Counted from the stretch's first letter, positions 53,069 to 62,309 are shown. The stretch: DNA of 64,000 nt from a marine gamma proteobacterium HTCC2080 (GCA_000169115.1 AAVV01000003.1:244911-308910); one strand, 5' to 3'. Made by a program: numbers and translations. The notes: generated by a model from the letters alone, not told the origin.

Positions 53069-55306
53069 CTATGGGGCTTCAATGATTGCTGCCGCAACTT
53101 TGGCTGGGTTTAACGGCAAATCCATTACTCTGATATTGCCAGAATCAAAAACGGCCTGCGCCACAGCGGGCATGGGCGGCACGATGGGGACTTCACCCAC
53201 CCCTTTCACACCATAGGGGTGCAATGGATTTGGGACTTCAACAATCACCGTATCGATGAAAGGGAGGTCTGAGGCAACGGGAATGCGGTAATCGAGAAAG
53301 CCTGCATTTTCTAGGACGCCTTGGTCGTTATAAACGTATTCTTCATTGAGTGCCCAGCCAATACCTTGGGCGGCACCTCCTTGCATTTGGCCTTCGACAT
53401 AGGTTGGGTGGATGGCCTTACCGGCATCTTGGACAACGGTATATCGGGTAATGGTGGTACGGCCCGTTTCTTTGTCGACTTCGGCATCGCAGATGTGTAC
53501 GCCAAAGCCCGGTGAGGCACTGGTCGAATTGAGCGAGCTTGATACCGTAAGCGGCCCGCCCATAGCGCTGGCGCGGCTCGCAAGGTCTTTGAAGCTTAAA
53601 GATTTCTCACCATGATGCGCAGCACCATCTGACCACATGACTTCATCTTCTGGCACATCCCACTCAAGGGCAACTCGACGGCACAACTCTGCCACCAGTT
53701 CATCTGCAGCTTGAATTACCGCTTGGCCCGTGGCCAGTGTTGTACGACTACCGCCAGTGACATCGCAGTGCCCCACGGCATCGGTTGCGACAACCTGAGG
53801 GTAGATGGTTTCAAGAGGAATACCCAGCACCTCAGCGCCCATGATTGCCATGGAGGCTCGGGACCCACCAATATCTGGGCTGCCCGTGAGAAGCGATACA
53901 CTGCCATCGGGACTGACGTTAAGCGTGGCACTCGATTGCATGCCGGCGTTAATCCAGTACCCTGCTGCAATCCCTCGACCCGCGCCGTCTGCAACAGACG
54001 ATTGGTAGTGGGGGTGGCTGCGTGCCGCCTCCAGGCATTCACGAAGGCCGATGCGTTTGTAGGGGGCGCCCATCATATTGACGTCGCCTTCTTCTACTGC
54101 GTTGTTGAGACGAAATTCTAAGGGGTCGATTTTCAGCTCGGCGGCCACTTCATTTATCACTAACTCAAAGGCCAAAGTGACCTGAGGCATGCTGGGTGCT
54201 CGATAGGCATGTATTTTTGGTTTGTTGGTATATACCGAACGGCCCGAGGAGCGCGCATCAGTTAATTTATAACAAGCGGTTGCCATAAAGGCAGGAATGC
54301 CTGCGGGGTTACCGTTATAGGCTCCGGAATCCATGAGGCACTCGACATCGGCTGCGATTAGCCTGCCATCTTTAGTAGCGCCCAGCTTTACGCGGGTTGT
54401 GGCCCCCGGAGCAGGGCCCGTCGTACGAAATACGTCGCCTCGATCCATGACTATTTTCACCGGCCTTCCAGACTTCTGCGCCAGTATCACTGCAATCGGT
54501 TCCAGATAAACCGTGGTCTTACCGCCAAAGCCCCCGCCTATCTCTGAGGGTGTCACGCGAATGTTACCCAGACTAATACCGGTAACCGCTGCTGTGTATT
54601 GGCGAACAGTGAAATGCCCTTGGGTACAACACCAAAGATCGACCCGTTTCGCCGCATCAACCCTGACAACACAGGCATGGGGTTCTATGTAGCCCTGATG
54701 GCACATAGGTACCGAATAGGTGCGCTCTACGATGACATCAGCTCGCTCAAAAGCCGCGTCGGGCTCCCCGACTTGCATCGTGATCTCTGCTGCCAGGTTA
54801 GTCGGTTCTTTAGGTTTGCCGTCGGGAAAGCGATCGCTATGCAAAATGGGCGCACCATCGGCGAGTGCCTCGTGCATATCTGTAACTGCGGGCAGCACCT
54901 CGTAGACAATTTCAATGGCGGCCGCCGCTTCGGCTGCCAGAGCCGCTGTTGTCGCTGCGACAGCAGCAACCGCTTGGGCGTGAAACAAGACCTTCCCTTG
55001 GGACATCACCATGGGAATCAAGTCTTTCAGCGCGATGGCGCCTTCCCCACTGCCTAAAACGATATTTCCAGGCTCGGCGAGGTCTTCTCCTGTCATGACC
55101 GCCAAGACACCCTCCATAGCGAGGGCATTGCTGCAATCGATGCTCTTAATGTTGGCATGGGCATGAGGGCTGCGGAGGATGTGCCCGTAGATTTGGCCCT
55201 GCATATTAAGGTCTGCACCATAGCGTGCCCGACCGGTGACTTTGTCTAAGCCATCAGGGCGAATCGGCCTGGTGCCAACAATTTTGAACTCCTGCTTGGC
55301 ATTCAT
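53069..55306 (-). CDS. Xanthine dehydrogenase-family molybdopterin-binding subunit
   Basis: 745 residues from MNAKQEFKIVGTRPIRPDGLDKVTG, with AAGGAG upstream. Molybdenum cofactor motifs include IGGGFGGKT (about 255) and a C-terminal GVKGVGE with the catalytic Glu. The active-site loop reads AYRAPS, not the AYxCSFR of form I CO dehydrogenase, so it is a hydroxylase of the xanthine/aldehyde oxidase type rather than a CO oxidiser. Third gene of an M-S-L ordered operon. It ends the leftward operon. Confidence 0.92.
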   Translation of the reverse strand: MNAKQEFKIVGTRPIRPDGLDKVTGRARYGADLNMQGQIYGHILRSPHAHANIKSIDCSNALAMEGVLAVMTGEDLAEPGNIVLGSGEGAIALKDLIPMVMSQGKVLFHAQAVAAVAATTAALAAEAAAAIEIVYEVLPAVTDMHEALADGAPILHSDRFPDGKPKEPTNLAAEITMQVGEPDAAFERADVIVERTYSVPMCHQGYIEPHACVVRVDAAKRVDLWCCTQGHFTVRQYTAAVTGISLGNIRVTPSEIGGGFGGKTTVYLEPIAVILAQKSGRPVKIVMDRGDVFRTTGPAPGATTRVKLGATKDGRLIAADVECLMDSGAYNGNPAGIPAFMATACYKLTDARSSGRSVYTNKPKIHAYRAPSMPQVTLAFELVINEVAAELKIDPLEFRLNNAVEEGDVNMMGAPYKRIGLRECLEAARSHPHYQSSVADGAGRGIAAGYWINAGMQSSATLNVSPDGSVSLLTGSPDIGGSRASMAIMGAEVLGIPLETIYPQVVATDAVGHCDVTGGSRTTLATGQAVIQAADELVAELCRRVALEWDVPEDEVMWSDGAAHHGEKSLSFKDLASRASAMGGPLTVSSSLNSTSASPGFGVHICDAEVDKETGRTTITRYTVVQDAGKAIHPTYVEGQMQGGAAQGIGWALNEEYVYNDQGVLENAGFLDYRIPVASDLPFIDTVIVEVPNPLHPYGVKGVGEVPIVPPMPAVAQAVFDSGNIRVMDLPLNPAKVAAAIIEAP

Positions 55307-55800
55307 GAGGCGGCTCCTTCGCGAATGGCTTCGGCAGCATCTAGCACTGCATGAATAATTTTGTCGTAGCCGGTGCAGCGACACAGATTGCCTGCCAACC
55401 AGTATCGGGCCTCTTCTTCGGTGGGATTGGGGTTGCTATCGAGCAGCGCCTTGGCGGCGACGACAACACCAGGAGTGCAAACACCACACTGCAGCCCACC
55501 ATGCTCTAACAGCTTTTGTTGTACCGGGTGGAGCACTGCGCCGTCGGCAATGCCCTCAATGGTTTGTACTGACTGACCCTCAACCTCAGCAGCCAATACA
55601 AGGCAGGAACACACTAGTCGATCATTGACGAGGACAGAGCAGGCGCCGCAATCACCGGTGTTACAGCCAATCTTGGTGCCAATGAGTTCGAGCTCATCCC
55701 GCAGCACGTCGGCCAGAACCTGCCCGGGAGCGGCCAAGAACATTTTGGGCTCACCGTTAATGACAGCCTGTATAGGAAGTTTATTGAGTGGTGTACTCAT
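55303..55800 (-). CDS. Xanthine dehydrogenase-family [2Fe-2S] subunit
   Basis: 165 residues. The plant-type ferredoxin cluster is GCNTGDCGACSVLVNDRLVCS (Cys46, 51, 54, 64) and the second cluster is in LQCGVCTPG and LCRCTGY. This small subunit passes electrons from the molybdenum centre to FAD. Overlaps both neighbours by four bases, so the three genes are translationally coupled. Confidence 0.95.
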   Translation of the reverse strand: MSTPLNKLPIQAVINGEPKMFLAAPGQVLADVLRDELELIGTKIGCNTGDCGACSVLVNDRLVCSCLVLAAEVEGQSVQTIEGIADGAVLHPVQQKLLEHGGLQCGVCTPGVVVAAKALLDSNPNPTEEEARYWLAGNLCRCTGYDKIIHAVLDAAEAIREGAAS

Positions 55801-56672
55801 GCCTTTGCTCCCGCGTTAATTCGTGCCTGAGCGCGTTGAATAGCCCTTTTCACGAGCACTCCCACAACGTGGGTTCGATATTGTGCACTGCCGCGTTTGT
55901 CTGAAATGGGACTTGCTGCAGCCCGGACTGCAGTAACGGCACTATCAATCGCTTCGTCCTCCAGCTTTGAGCCAACTAACGCCTGTCCCGCGGCTTCAAC
56001 GAGTAACGCCGTTGGGGCAACGGCGCCAATAGCAACCCGTGCTGCGGTACAGACACCTGCTGTATCTAGCGTTATTGAGACTCCAGTGCCCGCCACCGCA
56101 ATATCCATTTCGGTTCTTGGGGTCAATCTCAAATAGGCATCAGAGGTACCCAGCATGGGTTTGGGCAAAACGAGCTGCACCAGCAGTTCATCCGCTTTAA
56201 GAGCATTTTTACCCGGGCCTACAAGGAAGTCTTCTACAGGTAAAAGGCGCTCACCCGAGCTACCTAAAATTCTGCAAACTGCACCGTTGGCAATAAGCGC
56301 TGGAATGCTGTCCGCGGCGGGGGATGCATTGCAGAGGTTGCCCCCAGCCGAACAGCGCCCTTGAATTTGGGTAGAGCCGATCAGGTCCAAAGCATCGGCT
56401 AAACCAGGACACAGGCTACCAATCTCGCTGTTATGTAAAATATCGTAGGCGGAGGCTGCGGCACCAATGAGAATTGAATCGTCACTGACTTCTAATGCCA
56501 TCAATTCTGGAATTTGTTTTAAATCAATAATGCGACTGGGGTCGCGCATTCCCAAGCGCATACCGACTAATAGGTCTGTTCCCCCAGCTAACCATGAGGC
56601 GCTGCCGTCGTTGGCGAAAATACCTTGAGCCTCGGGCAGAGACTTTGGCGCAACAAACTCCTGAACAGCCAT
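55797..56672 (-). CDS. Xanthine dehydrogenase-family FAD-binding subunit
   Basis: 291 residues. FAD motifs include SWLAGGTDLLVGMRLG (about 26-41) and CSAGGNLCNASPAADSIPALIA (about 111-132). It accepts electrons from the 2Fe-2S subunit and passes them to NAD or another acceptor. It is the first gene of the operon; the stop overlaps the start of the 2Fe-2S subunit gene (ATGA). Confidence 0.94.
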   Translation of the reverse strand: MAVQEFVAPKSLPEAQGIFANDGSASWLAGGTDLLVGMRLGMRDPSRIIDLKQIPELMALEVSDDSILIGAAASAYDILHNSEIGSLCPGLADALDLIGSTQIQGRCSAGGNLCNASPAADSIPALIANGAVCRILGSSGERLLPVEDFLVGPGKNALKADELLVQLVLPKPMLGTSDAYLRLTPRTEMDIAVAGTGVSITLDTAGVCTAARVAIGAVAPTALLVEAAGQALVGSKLEDEAIDSAVTAVRAAASPISDKRGSAQYRTHVVGVLVKRAIQRAQARINAGAKA

Positions 56673-57130
56673 ACAAATTCCTTATGTCTTCAATTAATAC
56701 AGATTACTAAGCATAACTTACCTAACTCTTCGGTAAACCATACGTTTGCACCTGCCATACTGAGGGTGTTCTGGGGCGCGAAACATCCTCTAGCTAAAAC
56801 ATTGCTCAGCAAATTTAGCGCTTTGGTGAGTTGGGCGTAGCTGACTGTATTTAGTGTCAAAAAATGATCCAGCTTTCCTGAATTATTGGCGTAAGCGTTG
56901 TGAGTGGTTCTCAGCGTGCATGCTGCGCCGACGATCAATTTGTTGGCTTTATCGATCGCTGTCGGAAGACTGCTAAGCTGTGAGATTGATGGCTTTGAGT
57001 AAAAAACTTAAATTTGTTTTAACATCTGCTAAACAATCAGCGGGGGTACAGGTTTCACAACCGCGTGAAACAACCCTATTGGGCAGTCTTTAAGAGGCAC
57101 CCGACTCAACCTTTTGGTCACTGTGTGAAA
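56673..57130. other. Intergenic region between divergent genes
   Basis: About 460 bases between the xanthine dehydrogenase operon and the propeller gene. An 82-codon minus frame (56690-56938) matches nothing I know. The AT-rich part near 56990-57030 may hold a promoter for the rightward gene, but no clear boxes are seen. Confidence 0.4.
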
Positions 57131-59218
57131 ATGCGTTATTCAGAAAAGCTCCGTCTTCTTTATTTCTTTTTTGTGCTTCTGGCTATGCAGCCCGCGGCGC
57201 TAGCCGGGTGGGTTACCGTCGGTGAAAGAGGTACGGTTCTTTACAGCGCCGATGGCAATAACTGGACTGCAGCTACCAGCGATACTGCACAAACTCTGAG
57301 GGGTGTGGACATCGATGCAGCGGGCAGGTGGATTGCAGCCGGCCAGTCTGGAACCATTGTTGCAAGTGAAGATGCTGCTGTTTGGGCGCAGCAGGTCAGC
57401 AATAATACTGACGCATTATGGGGAACTGCTTTTGAGGGGGGTCGATGGCTCGTCTCAGGAAGCTCGGGGCGCATAGTCACTAGCGCCAGTGGTACTAACT
57501 GGACCTCGGTAAATGGGCGCTATTCTTTTACGCTGCTTGATATTGCGTACAATTCTACCAACCTCTTTACGATGGTCGGCAATTCAACACAGGGGGCGGT
57601 CATATTAACCAGCCCGAACGGTGTTGACTGGACGCAGGAGCCCCCCAGCAGCCCGAAAATTTCCGAGGCGCTTTACGGCATTGAATACGGTGTTGGGTTC
57701 TGGATTGGGGTGGGAAATCAAGGGACGATTGTCACCGTCAACGACCCCGCTACACGATCTTGGACGGCGCAAACCAGTGCCACGTCGGTCGATCTCCGAG
57801 ATATCGTATACAACGGCAACAACTTGTACGTGGTTGTGGGCAAAGAAGGGACGATCCTCACCAGTCCCGACGCTATAAACTGGACACTCCGTACCAGTGG
57901 AACCCCCTATGATCTCTGGGGTATTGCTTATGATGGATCTGGGCAATATGTCGCCGTGGGTGACGAAGGCGTCATCCTCACGAGCTCCGATGCAGTGACT
58001 TGGCTGCCCGCTACGAGCCCGACCGCAAATTTCCGACTGCTTTATGACGTGACCTCCGGCAAACTGCCTCAGGCGATTGACTTCAATGCGCAAGCGCCGC
58101 TTTATCAGTCGTTTGCTCCGTCGGCCTCCTACCCCCTCAGCCCAGATGCGACTGCATCCTCCGGTCTGCCCGTCACATACACAGCGCTCTCTCCGAGCGT
58201 TTGTTCAGTTAGCGGTGTGACAATAACCATGATTTCAGCGGGGGAATGTAAGATTGAAGCGTCGCAATCCGGTGACAGTACATATTACCCGGCTGAATCG
58301 GTGACTCAGTCAATACTGCAGATTTCAGCCCTTGGGCCTGGAGTTCGGACTAATCCTGGGTTGGTTTTCGATCCTCAGGACTCAGAGGTATTTGTGCCTA
58401 GCGGTCTTTTTGCACTGACGCCGCAGGCGACTACGACTCAAACCTTTGTCGATCCGCAGCCTGAGATTGTTTACGGTTCTACGACCCCAGACGTTTGTAC
58501 CATCCCGCTTAGAGGCAGTGTCAATGTCGCCATGCTGGATGTGGGAACCTGCTCTATTACAGCGATGTCTATCCCCAATGAATTTTATGAAGAGGGCGGA
58601 CCACTGACGGCATCTATAGAGATTCTGCCGCGTCCACAATCGATAACCTTCGCAGCGCAAGCCGCACAGCCTTTCATCCTTAACGGCACCTTTAATGTTG
58701 TGCCCGAGGCTAGTGCGAGCTCAGGGCTGCCCATCGAATATACGTCTAAAAGCACAAATACTTGCAGTGTTACAGGCACTACTGTGACCATGCGGGCTGT
58801 AGGTGCTTGTTTAATCACGGCGGCTCAAGCTGGTGACCGCACTTGGGAGCCTGCGCTTTCAATCAGCCAAACGATCGATGTGCAGCCCTCTCCTAAAGAG
58901 GCACAAGTTATTGATTTCCCGGTGCAGAGTCCGATATTCCAGAATGCTGTGTTGGGCGCCACCTACGTTATTTCTCCAGTGGCGGTGGCGTCATCTGGTC
59001 TGCCGGTCTCCTATCAAGCGCTGTCGCCGGGGGTTTGTAGCCTAAGTGGAACAACGTTAACGGTAGATGGTTTGGGTGCTTGTCAGATTGAGGCTTCACA
59101 GGCTGGGAATGATGATTATTTACCGGCGGTGCCTACCACCCAGTCGGTGCTTCACATTACAACGCCGAGCACGGGAGTCGGACTAAACCCGGGATTAGCT
59201 TTGATCCTCAGGATTTAG
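57131..59218 (+). CDS. Secreted beta-propeller/Ig-like repeat protein (frameshifted near 3' end)
   Basis: 695 residues from the ATG at 57131, with a signal peptide (about 1-25, ending ALA). About six propeller blades of the form G..G.I..S.D...W (residues 26-310) are followed by Ig-like repeats beginning QxIDF, QSITF and QVIDF (about 315-690). The frame ends abnormally at LNPGLALILRI. The next repeat continues in other frames to 59564. An upstream GTG at 57065 is possible but would bury the signal peptide. The function is unknown; the propeller resembles YCF48/sortilin-like folds. Confidence 0.75.
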   Translation: MRYSEKLRLLYFFFVLLAMQPAALAGWVTVGERGTVLYSADGNNWTAATSDTAQTLRGVDIDAAGRWIAAGQSGTIVASEDAAVWAQQVSNNTDALWGTAFEGGRWLVSGSSGRIVTSASGTNWTSVNGRYSFTLLDIAYNSTNLFTMVGNSTQGAVILTSPNGVDWTQEPPSSPKISEALYGIEYGVGFWIGVGNQGTIVTVNDPATRSWTAQTSATSVDLRDIVYNGNNLYVVVGKEGTILTSPDAINWTLRTSGTPYDLWGIAYDGSGQYVAVGDEGVILTSSDAVTWLPATSPTANFRLLYDVTSGKLPQAIDFNAQAPLYQSFAPSASYPLSPDATASSGLPVTYTALSPSVCSVSGVTITMISAGECKIEASQSGDSTYYPAESVTQSILQISALGPGVRTNPGLVFDPQDSEVFVPSGLFALTPQATTTQTFVDPQPEIVYGSTTPDVCTIPLRGSVNVAMLDVGTCSITAMSIPNEFYEEGGPLTASIEILPRPQSITFAAQAAQPFILNGTFNVVPEASASSGLPIEYTSKSTNTCSVTGTTVTMRAVGACLITAAQAGDRTWEPALSISQTIDVQPSPKEAQVIDFPVQSPIFQNAVLGATYVISPVAVASSGLPVSYQALSPGVCSLSGTTLTVDGLGACQIEASQAGNDDYLPAVPTTQSVLHITTPSTGVGLNPGLALILRI

Positions 59219-59564
59219 ACCTTTCATCGCGGGTGACACATTTATCCTGTCTCCCTCTGCGTCCACAACGCAAACACTGGTGGATCCACAGCCCGTGATT
59301 GCCTACGCCTCGAGCACGCCCTCAGTCTGCACGGTGCCTTTGCTCAACAGCCTTGAGGTTACTATGCATTTGCCGGGAGATTGCACGCTTGTGGCTGTCT
59401 CAGCGCCGAACGGTATTTATTTAAGTGGGGGGCCTATTGTCGCCACGATCGAGATTGTTGCCCGCGCTAGTCCCAAGCCTGTTCCCACTTTGCCGCCTGT
59501 ATTTTTTGGGCTATTGATGTTTCTAATGCTGATCAGGGCGAGCTTTGGCTTTCGACGGCGTTGA
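59219..59564 (+). pseudogene. Frameshifted C-terminal part of the beta-propeller protein, with sorting-like tail
   Basis: Alignment with the internal repeat at about 58360-58620 shows the same text continuing in shifted frames: FDPQD in one frame, then a FIAGDTFILSPSASTTQTLVDPQP-type sequence in another. Two single T losses, in TTT near 59199-59201 and in the TTT run near 59220, would restore one frame. The end is PVPTLPPVFFGLLMFLMLIRASFGFRRR, a proline motif, membrane helix and arginine cluster resembling an IPTL-CTERM-like sorting signal. Confidence 0.7.
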
Positions 59565-59675
59565 TTTCGCTTCCCACCGAGCAGCAAAGTCCATCTGTTA
59601 TTCAATGGTTCCAGCCGACAGGCTTAGTGCCTGCGGCCAGTGTCAGTCGTTTACGCTGTATGGGTATCGCTTGAA

Positions 59676-59750
59676 TGGTGCCTAGGGATGGAATCGAACC
59701 CCGACACGGAGATTTTTAATCCCCTGCTCTACCGACTGAGCTTCCTAGGC
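59676..59750 (-). tRNA. Diverged tRNA-Phe-like gene, anticodon AAA, one base short
   Basis: 75 bases including CCA. Acceptor stem GCCTAGG/CCTAGGC is fully paired, the D-arm is GCTC/GAGC, and the anticodon stem GGGGA/TCTCC has loop TTAAAAA, giving anticodon AAA where tRNA-Phe has GAA. The T-arm lacks one base of its 5' strand; restoring T there pairs with an A opposite. Position 8 is A instead of the invariant T. It differs from the tRNA-Phe at 63960 by paired changes, so it may be a former tRNA or pseudogene. Confidence 0.75.
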
Positions 59751-60028
59751 TTTAACGGTTGTCGCATTTATGAGGTATCGGCACGTCCAGACAATAATCG
59801 TTCGCCGATGACCCAGGGGTGCATCAAAGAAGCCAGTATGCGCCGCATCAATTGGAACGCTTCTAACTTGGGTGCCGTATCGGTGAGGCTGGCTTGATAA
59901 ATGTTAATGATTCAACGGAGCTCGTTAATAAATAGCACGCTCTGAACTGAACTATTTATGAGGAGTCTGGCGGCTTTTAGCTTTAACAAAGCCAGCTTAA
60001 AGACAAGGGCGCTCGTAAGGTCGAAAGA

Positions 60029-60059
60029 CAAAAAAAAGCGCCCTATGACAAAGGGCGCT
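60029..60059 (-). terminator. Rho-independent terminator for the 60090-60815 gene
   Basis: On the minus strand, AGCGCCCT pairs with AGGGCGCT across a 7-base loop and is followed by a run of seven Ts. It lies about 30 bases after the stop of the leftward gene. Confidence 0.88.
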
Positions 60060-60089
60060 CTGGGGGCGGTATTCGCTGCCTAGATTAGC

Positions 60090-60815
60090 TCATTGGGCTT
60101 TTGAGTAGCCTTTGATAACTTGTATCAACGTGGTGTTTACATTTTCTCGCAGCGTACTTGTCTCCTGCACGAAAGTCGCAAACGCTGGGTGGATTAAGAT
60201 AGCCTGCTGAGCAGCCGCTAGCTCTGTCGAGGTTTTAGCGCCCACATAGACCCAATGACTAAAGGCGTCATTACCAAATACGATGGCACCCACACCGTAG
60301 GAACTGATATCAATATCTTCCATTACGGCGGCCATCATCTTCTGCCAGGCCGCCACGTAGGCGCCCTGATTCCGCGCCTCCACCTTGATATCGAATTTGG
60401 CGAAAGCAGCATCTTTGGTCCAGTCACCACCCTCTACGGCATGAAAACCCAGCATCTGGCGAGTGCCGACAACATCTGCTGCCTGTAGTTCCCTCAGGAA
60501 TTCCTGACCGCCGGCACAGGTAGCCATCATGTTGACGGCCTTTTCCTGTGCGGCTGCGTTGGGATAGGTATTGAGGATGAAGTGGCTCGCGGCATTGCCA
60601 CCATTAAAAACTTCAGCGGCTAGGACCACATCTGCGGGATACTCCTTGCCACAGTCTGAAGCCCAGAATTTATCCATTGCCGCTACAACAGCTCCGGGGT
60701 TGGGTGCATAAAAGTGATACCAACCTAACATCTCGGGGCCGTCTGCAGGCTCATCCGCCCAGGCACCGGTTACTAGTGGAAGTGAAAAGAGGAGTGTGAT
60801 TAACAGTTTTTTCAT
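60090..60815 (-). CDS. Secreted protein with two similar ABM-like halves
   Basis: 241 residues from MKKLLITLLFSLPLVTGAWA, which has GGAGA upstream; the longer frame to 60860 adds residues before the signal. The signal peptide ends near residue 20. Two halves (about 28-125 and 130-235) each show a strand-helix-strand pattern with repeated phrases: HFYAPNPGAVVAAMDKFWAS ... ASHFILNTYPNAAAQEKA and KFDIKVEARNQGAYVAAWQKMM ... SHWVYVGAKTSTELAAAQ. This resembles a duplicated ferredoxin-like (ABM) fold. The function is not recognised. Confidence 0.78.
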   Translation of the reverse strand: MKKLLITLLFSLPLVTGAWADEPADGPEMLGWYHFYAPNPGAVVAAMDKFWASDCGKEYPADVVLAAEVFNGGNAASHFILNTYPNAAAQEKAVNMMATCAGGQEFLRELQAADVVGTRQMLGFHAVEGGDWTKDAAFAKFDIKVEARNQGAYVAAWQKMMAAVMEDIDISSYGVGAIVFGNDAFSHWVYVGAKTSTELAAAQQAILIHPAFATFVQETSTLRENVNTTLIQVIKGYSKAQ

Positions 60816-61514
60816 TTTGTTCTCCATTGTTAAAAGCTCTTTAGAAAACAATATACACACGCTGGTGCAAGTAAAGGTGTTGCAAATATGAATCGCTTAC
60901 TCCCGGTCATTTTTTGTGAAGCTGCGCACAATATTTAGGCGCGGCGGCTTAATTTAGGGTGCACTGCCGCGCATCTTTTAGCTGCACGGTGTGTGCCTGT
61001 TAGGCTCAAAAGAGAGAATACTTGCAGACTGCTGGCGATATAGTGGGTCGTTATCGCGGGTAATGACACAACACCTGTCTTATTGGTCACGGCGTGTCGA
61101 TGTGACGCAGTAGTTATGGTGGTCTTCTAGCCGGGCGCTGAACTCAATTAAACCCGTTCCTAGACCCATACACAGCATCAGTTTCAGGGCTGTTACATAT
61201 CAAAATCGCCCAAATTGTTATCCATTATTCGTCTGCTGAACAATTTATTATGGGGGCCGTCAGAACCGCTTTTGCTGTCACTATTGTTACCGTCCAGACA
61301 CACTAAAAGCCAAATTTGAAAACAGTAGATCATTACTCAGGGCTGTCATTACCGGCGTCAAGCCGCTGTTGGTTATGGGAAATAATATTAAGATTCTGAT
61401 TTATTTGGGGTGTAATCTCATCGTTAAAGTTTTCTGTTTATATAGCGCGGTTTAGAATTAGAAAATGCGCCGTGACAACTACATTACAACTACATGACAA
61501 CTAAGAGGCTTGAT
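60816..61514. other. Intergenic region between divergent genes
   Basis: About 700 bases separating two secreted-protein genes. No coding frame of note, RNA gene or clear repeat is visible. AT-rich stretches near 61360-61450 may contain a promoter for the gene at 61515. Confidence 0.4.
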
Positions 61515-61988
61515 ATGAAATTTATAGCAACCCTGACCGCGCTGTTGGCAGCACTCATTTCCCCATTAACTGTTTTTGCAGATACCGCCGACAGTGTGGT
61601 TTCAAGTGAAACCCCCTTTGTTCTAATTGCCAGGCTGCACGCACTGCCAAACGAAGCAGACGCTGTATTGCTCTTATCTAAAGCTGCCGACAAGGCTGTT
61701 AAAGCGTCAGAGCCGGGGATGCTTCTTCATACTTTCGACCAGGACCCCAGCGATCCATTAGGGTTTGTTTGGACTGAGGTCTATGCGAATAGTGCCGCCC
61801 TTATTTTTCATTTGGAAAACCCACCACTCCAAAAATACCTAGCCGATGTCAGCCCACTGTTAGATAGTTTTACAGTTGAGCTCTATGGTGAAGTCTCTGC
61901 TGAAGCAATAAATATGCTTAGATCAACAGGCACGCCTACTACACACTTTCAGAGCAAATTTGGCTACGTGAGAGATCTGACACCCTAA
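61515..61988 (+). CDS. Secreted antibiotic biosynthesis monooxygenase (ABM)-domain protein
   Basis: 157 residues from MKFIATLTALLAALISPLTVFA, with AAGAGG upstream; an ATG at 61494 would add seven residues. The signal peptide (about 1-22) is followed by an ABM-type dimeric alpha-beta barrel (about 35-130): FVLIARLHALPNEADAVLLLSKAADKAVKASEPGMLLHTFDQDP...FVWTEVYANSAALIFHLENPPLQKYL. The substrate is unknown. A periplasmic location is unusual for the family. Confidence 0.78.
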   Translation: MKFIATLTALLAALISPLTVFADTADSVVSSETPFVLIARLHALPNEADAVLLLSKAADKAVKASEPGMLLHTFDQDPSDPLGFVWTEVYANSAALIFHLENPPLQKYLADVSPLLDSFTVELYGEVSAEAINMLRSTGTPTTHFQSKFGYVRDLTP

Positions 61989-62309
61989 AATTATGAGCCA
62001 GGCAGCTTAGGGAGGAGCTCAGAAGACCGAGTCTCGTCTAAGGGCTGAGGAAGATCTTGCAGCATCATGGTCATGGAGAAGAGGGCGTAACCACTTTTTT
62101 CGTTGCCTATAAATCGAGCAAAGGCAGCTGAACAGTTTTGTCTCAGGCCCGTAAAGTTCACCAAGACCTGTTCGATTATTCAAAGCTCAAAACTATCGAT
62201 GCCACTACGAAACTGAAGCCATCGCCGAAGGCTTGTCTTTGCGAAGTCTCTTAGCGTTTTGCGCATCTATCTATGGTTTACAATAAGTGCCGCAATAGAG
62301 ATTGAAAGC
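61989..62309. other. Intergenic region
   Basis: About 320 bases between two rightward genes. No RNA gene, repeat or promoter is clear. A longer reading of the next gene from 62259 crosses part of it but is not supported. Confidence 0.35.

Noticed and set aside
53069..55306. Aerobic carbon monoxide dehydrogenase large subunit
   Set aside because: The AYxCSFR signature is absent; the loop reads AYRAPS as in other xanthine dehydrogenase-family enzymes.
56690..56938. 82-codon minus frame upstream of the propeller gene
   Set aside because: No recognisable domain, start context or homology; treated as intergenic.
59640..59897. 85-codon plus frame
   Set aside because: It runs across the tRNA-like gene on the opposite strand and has no protein features.
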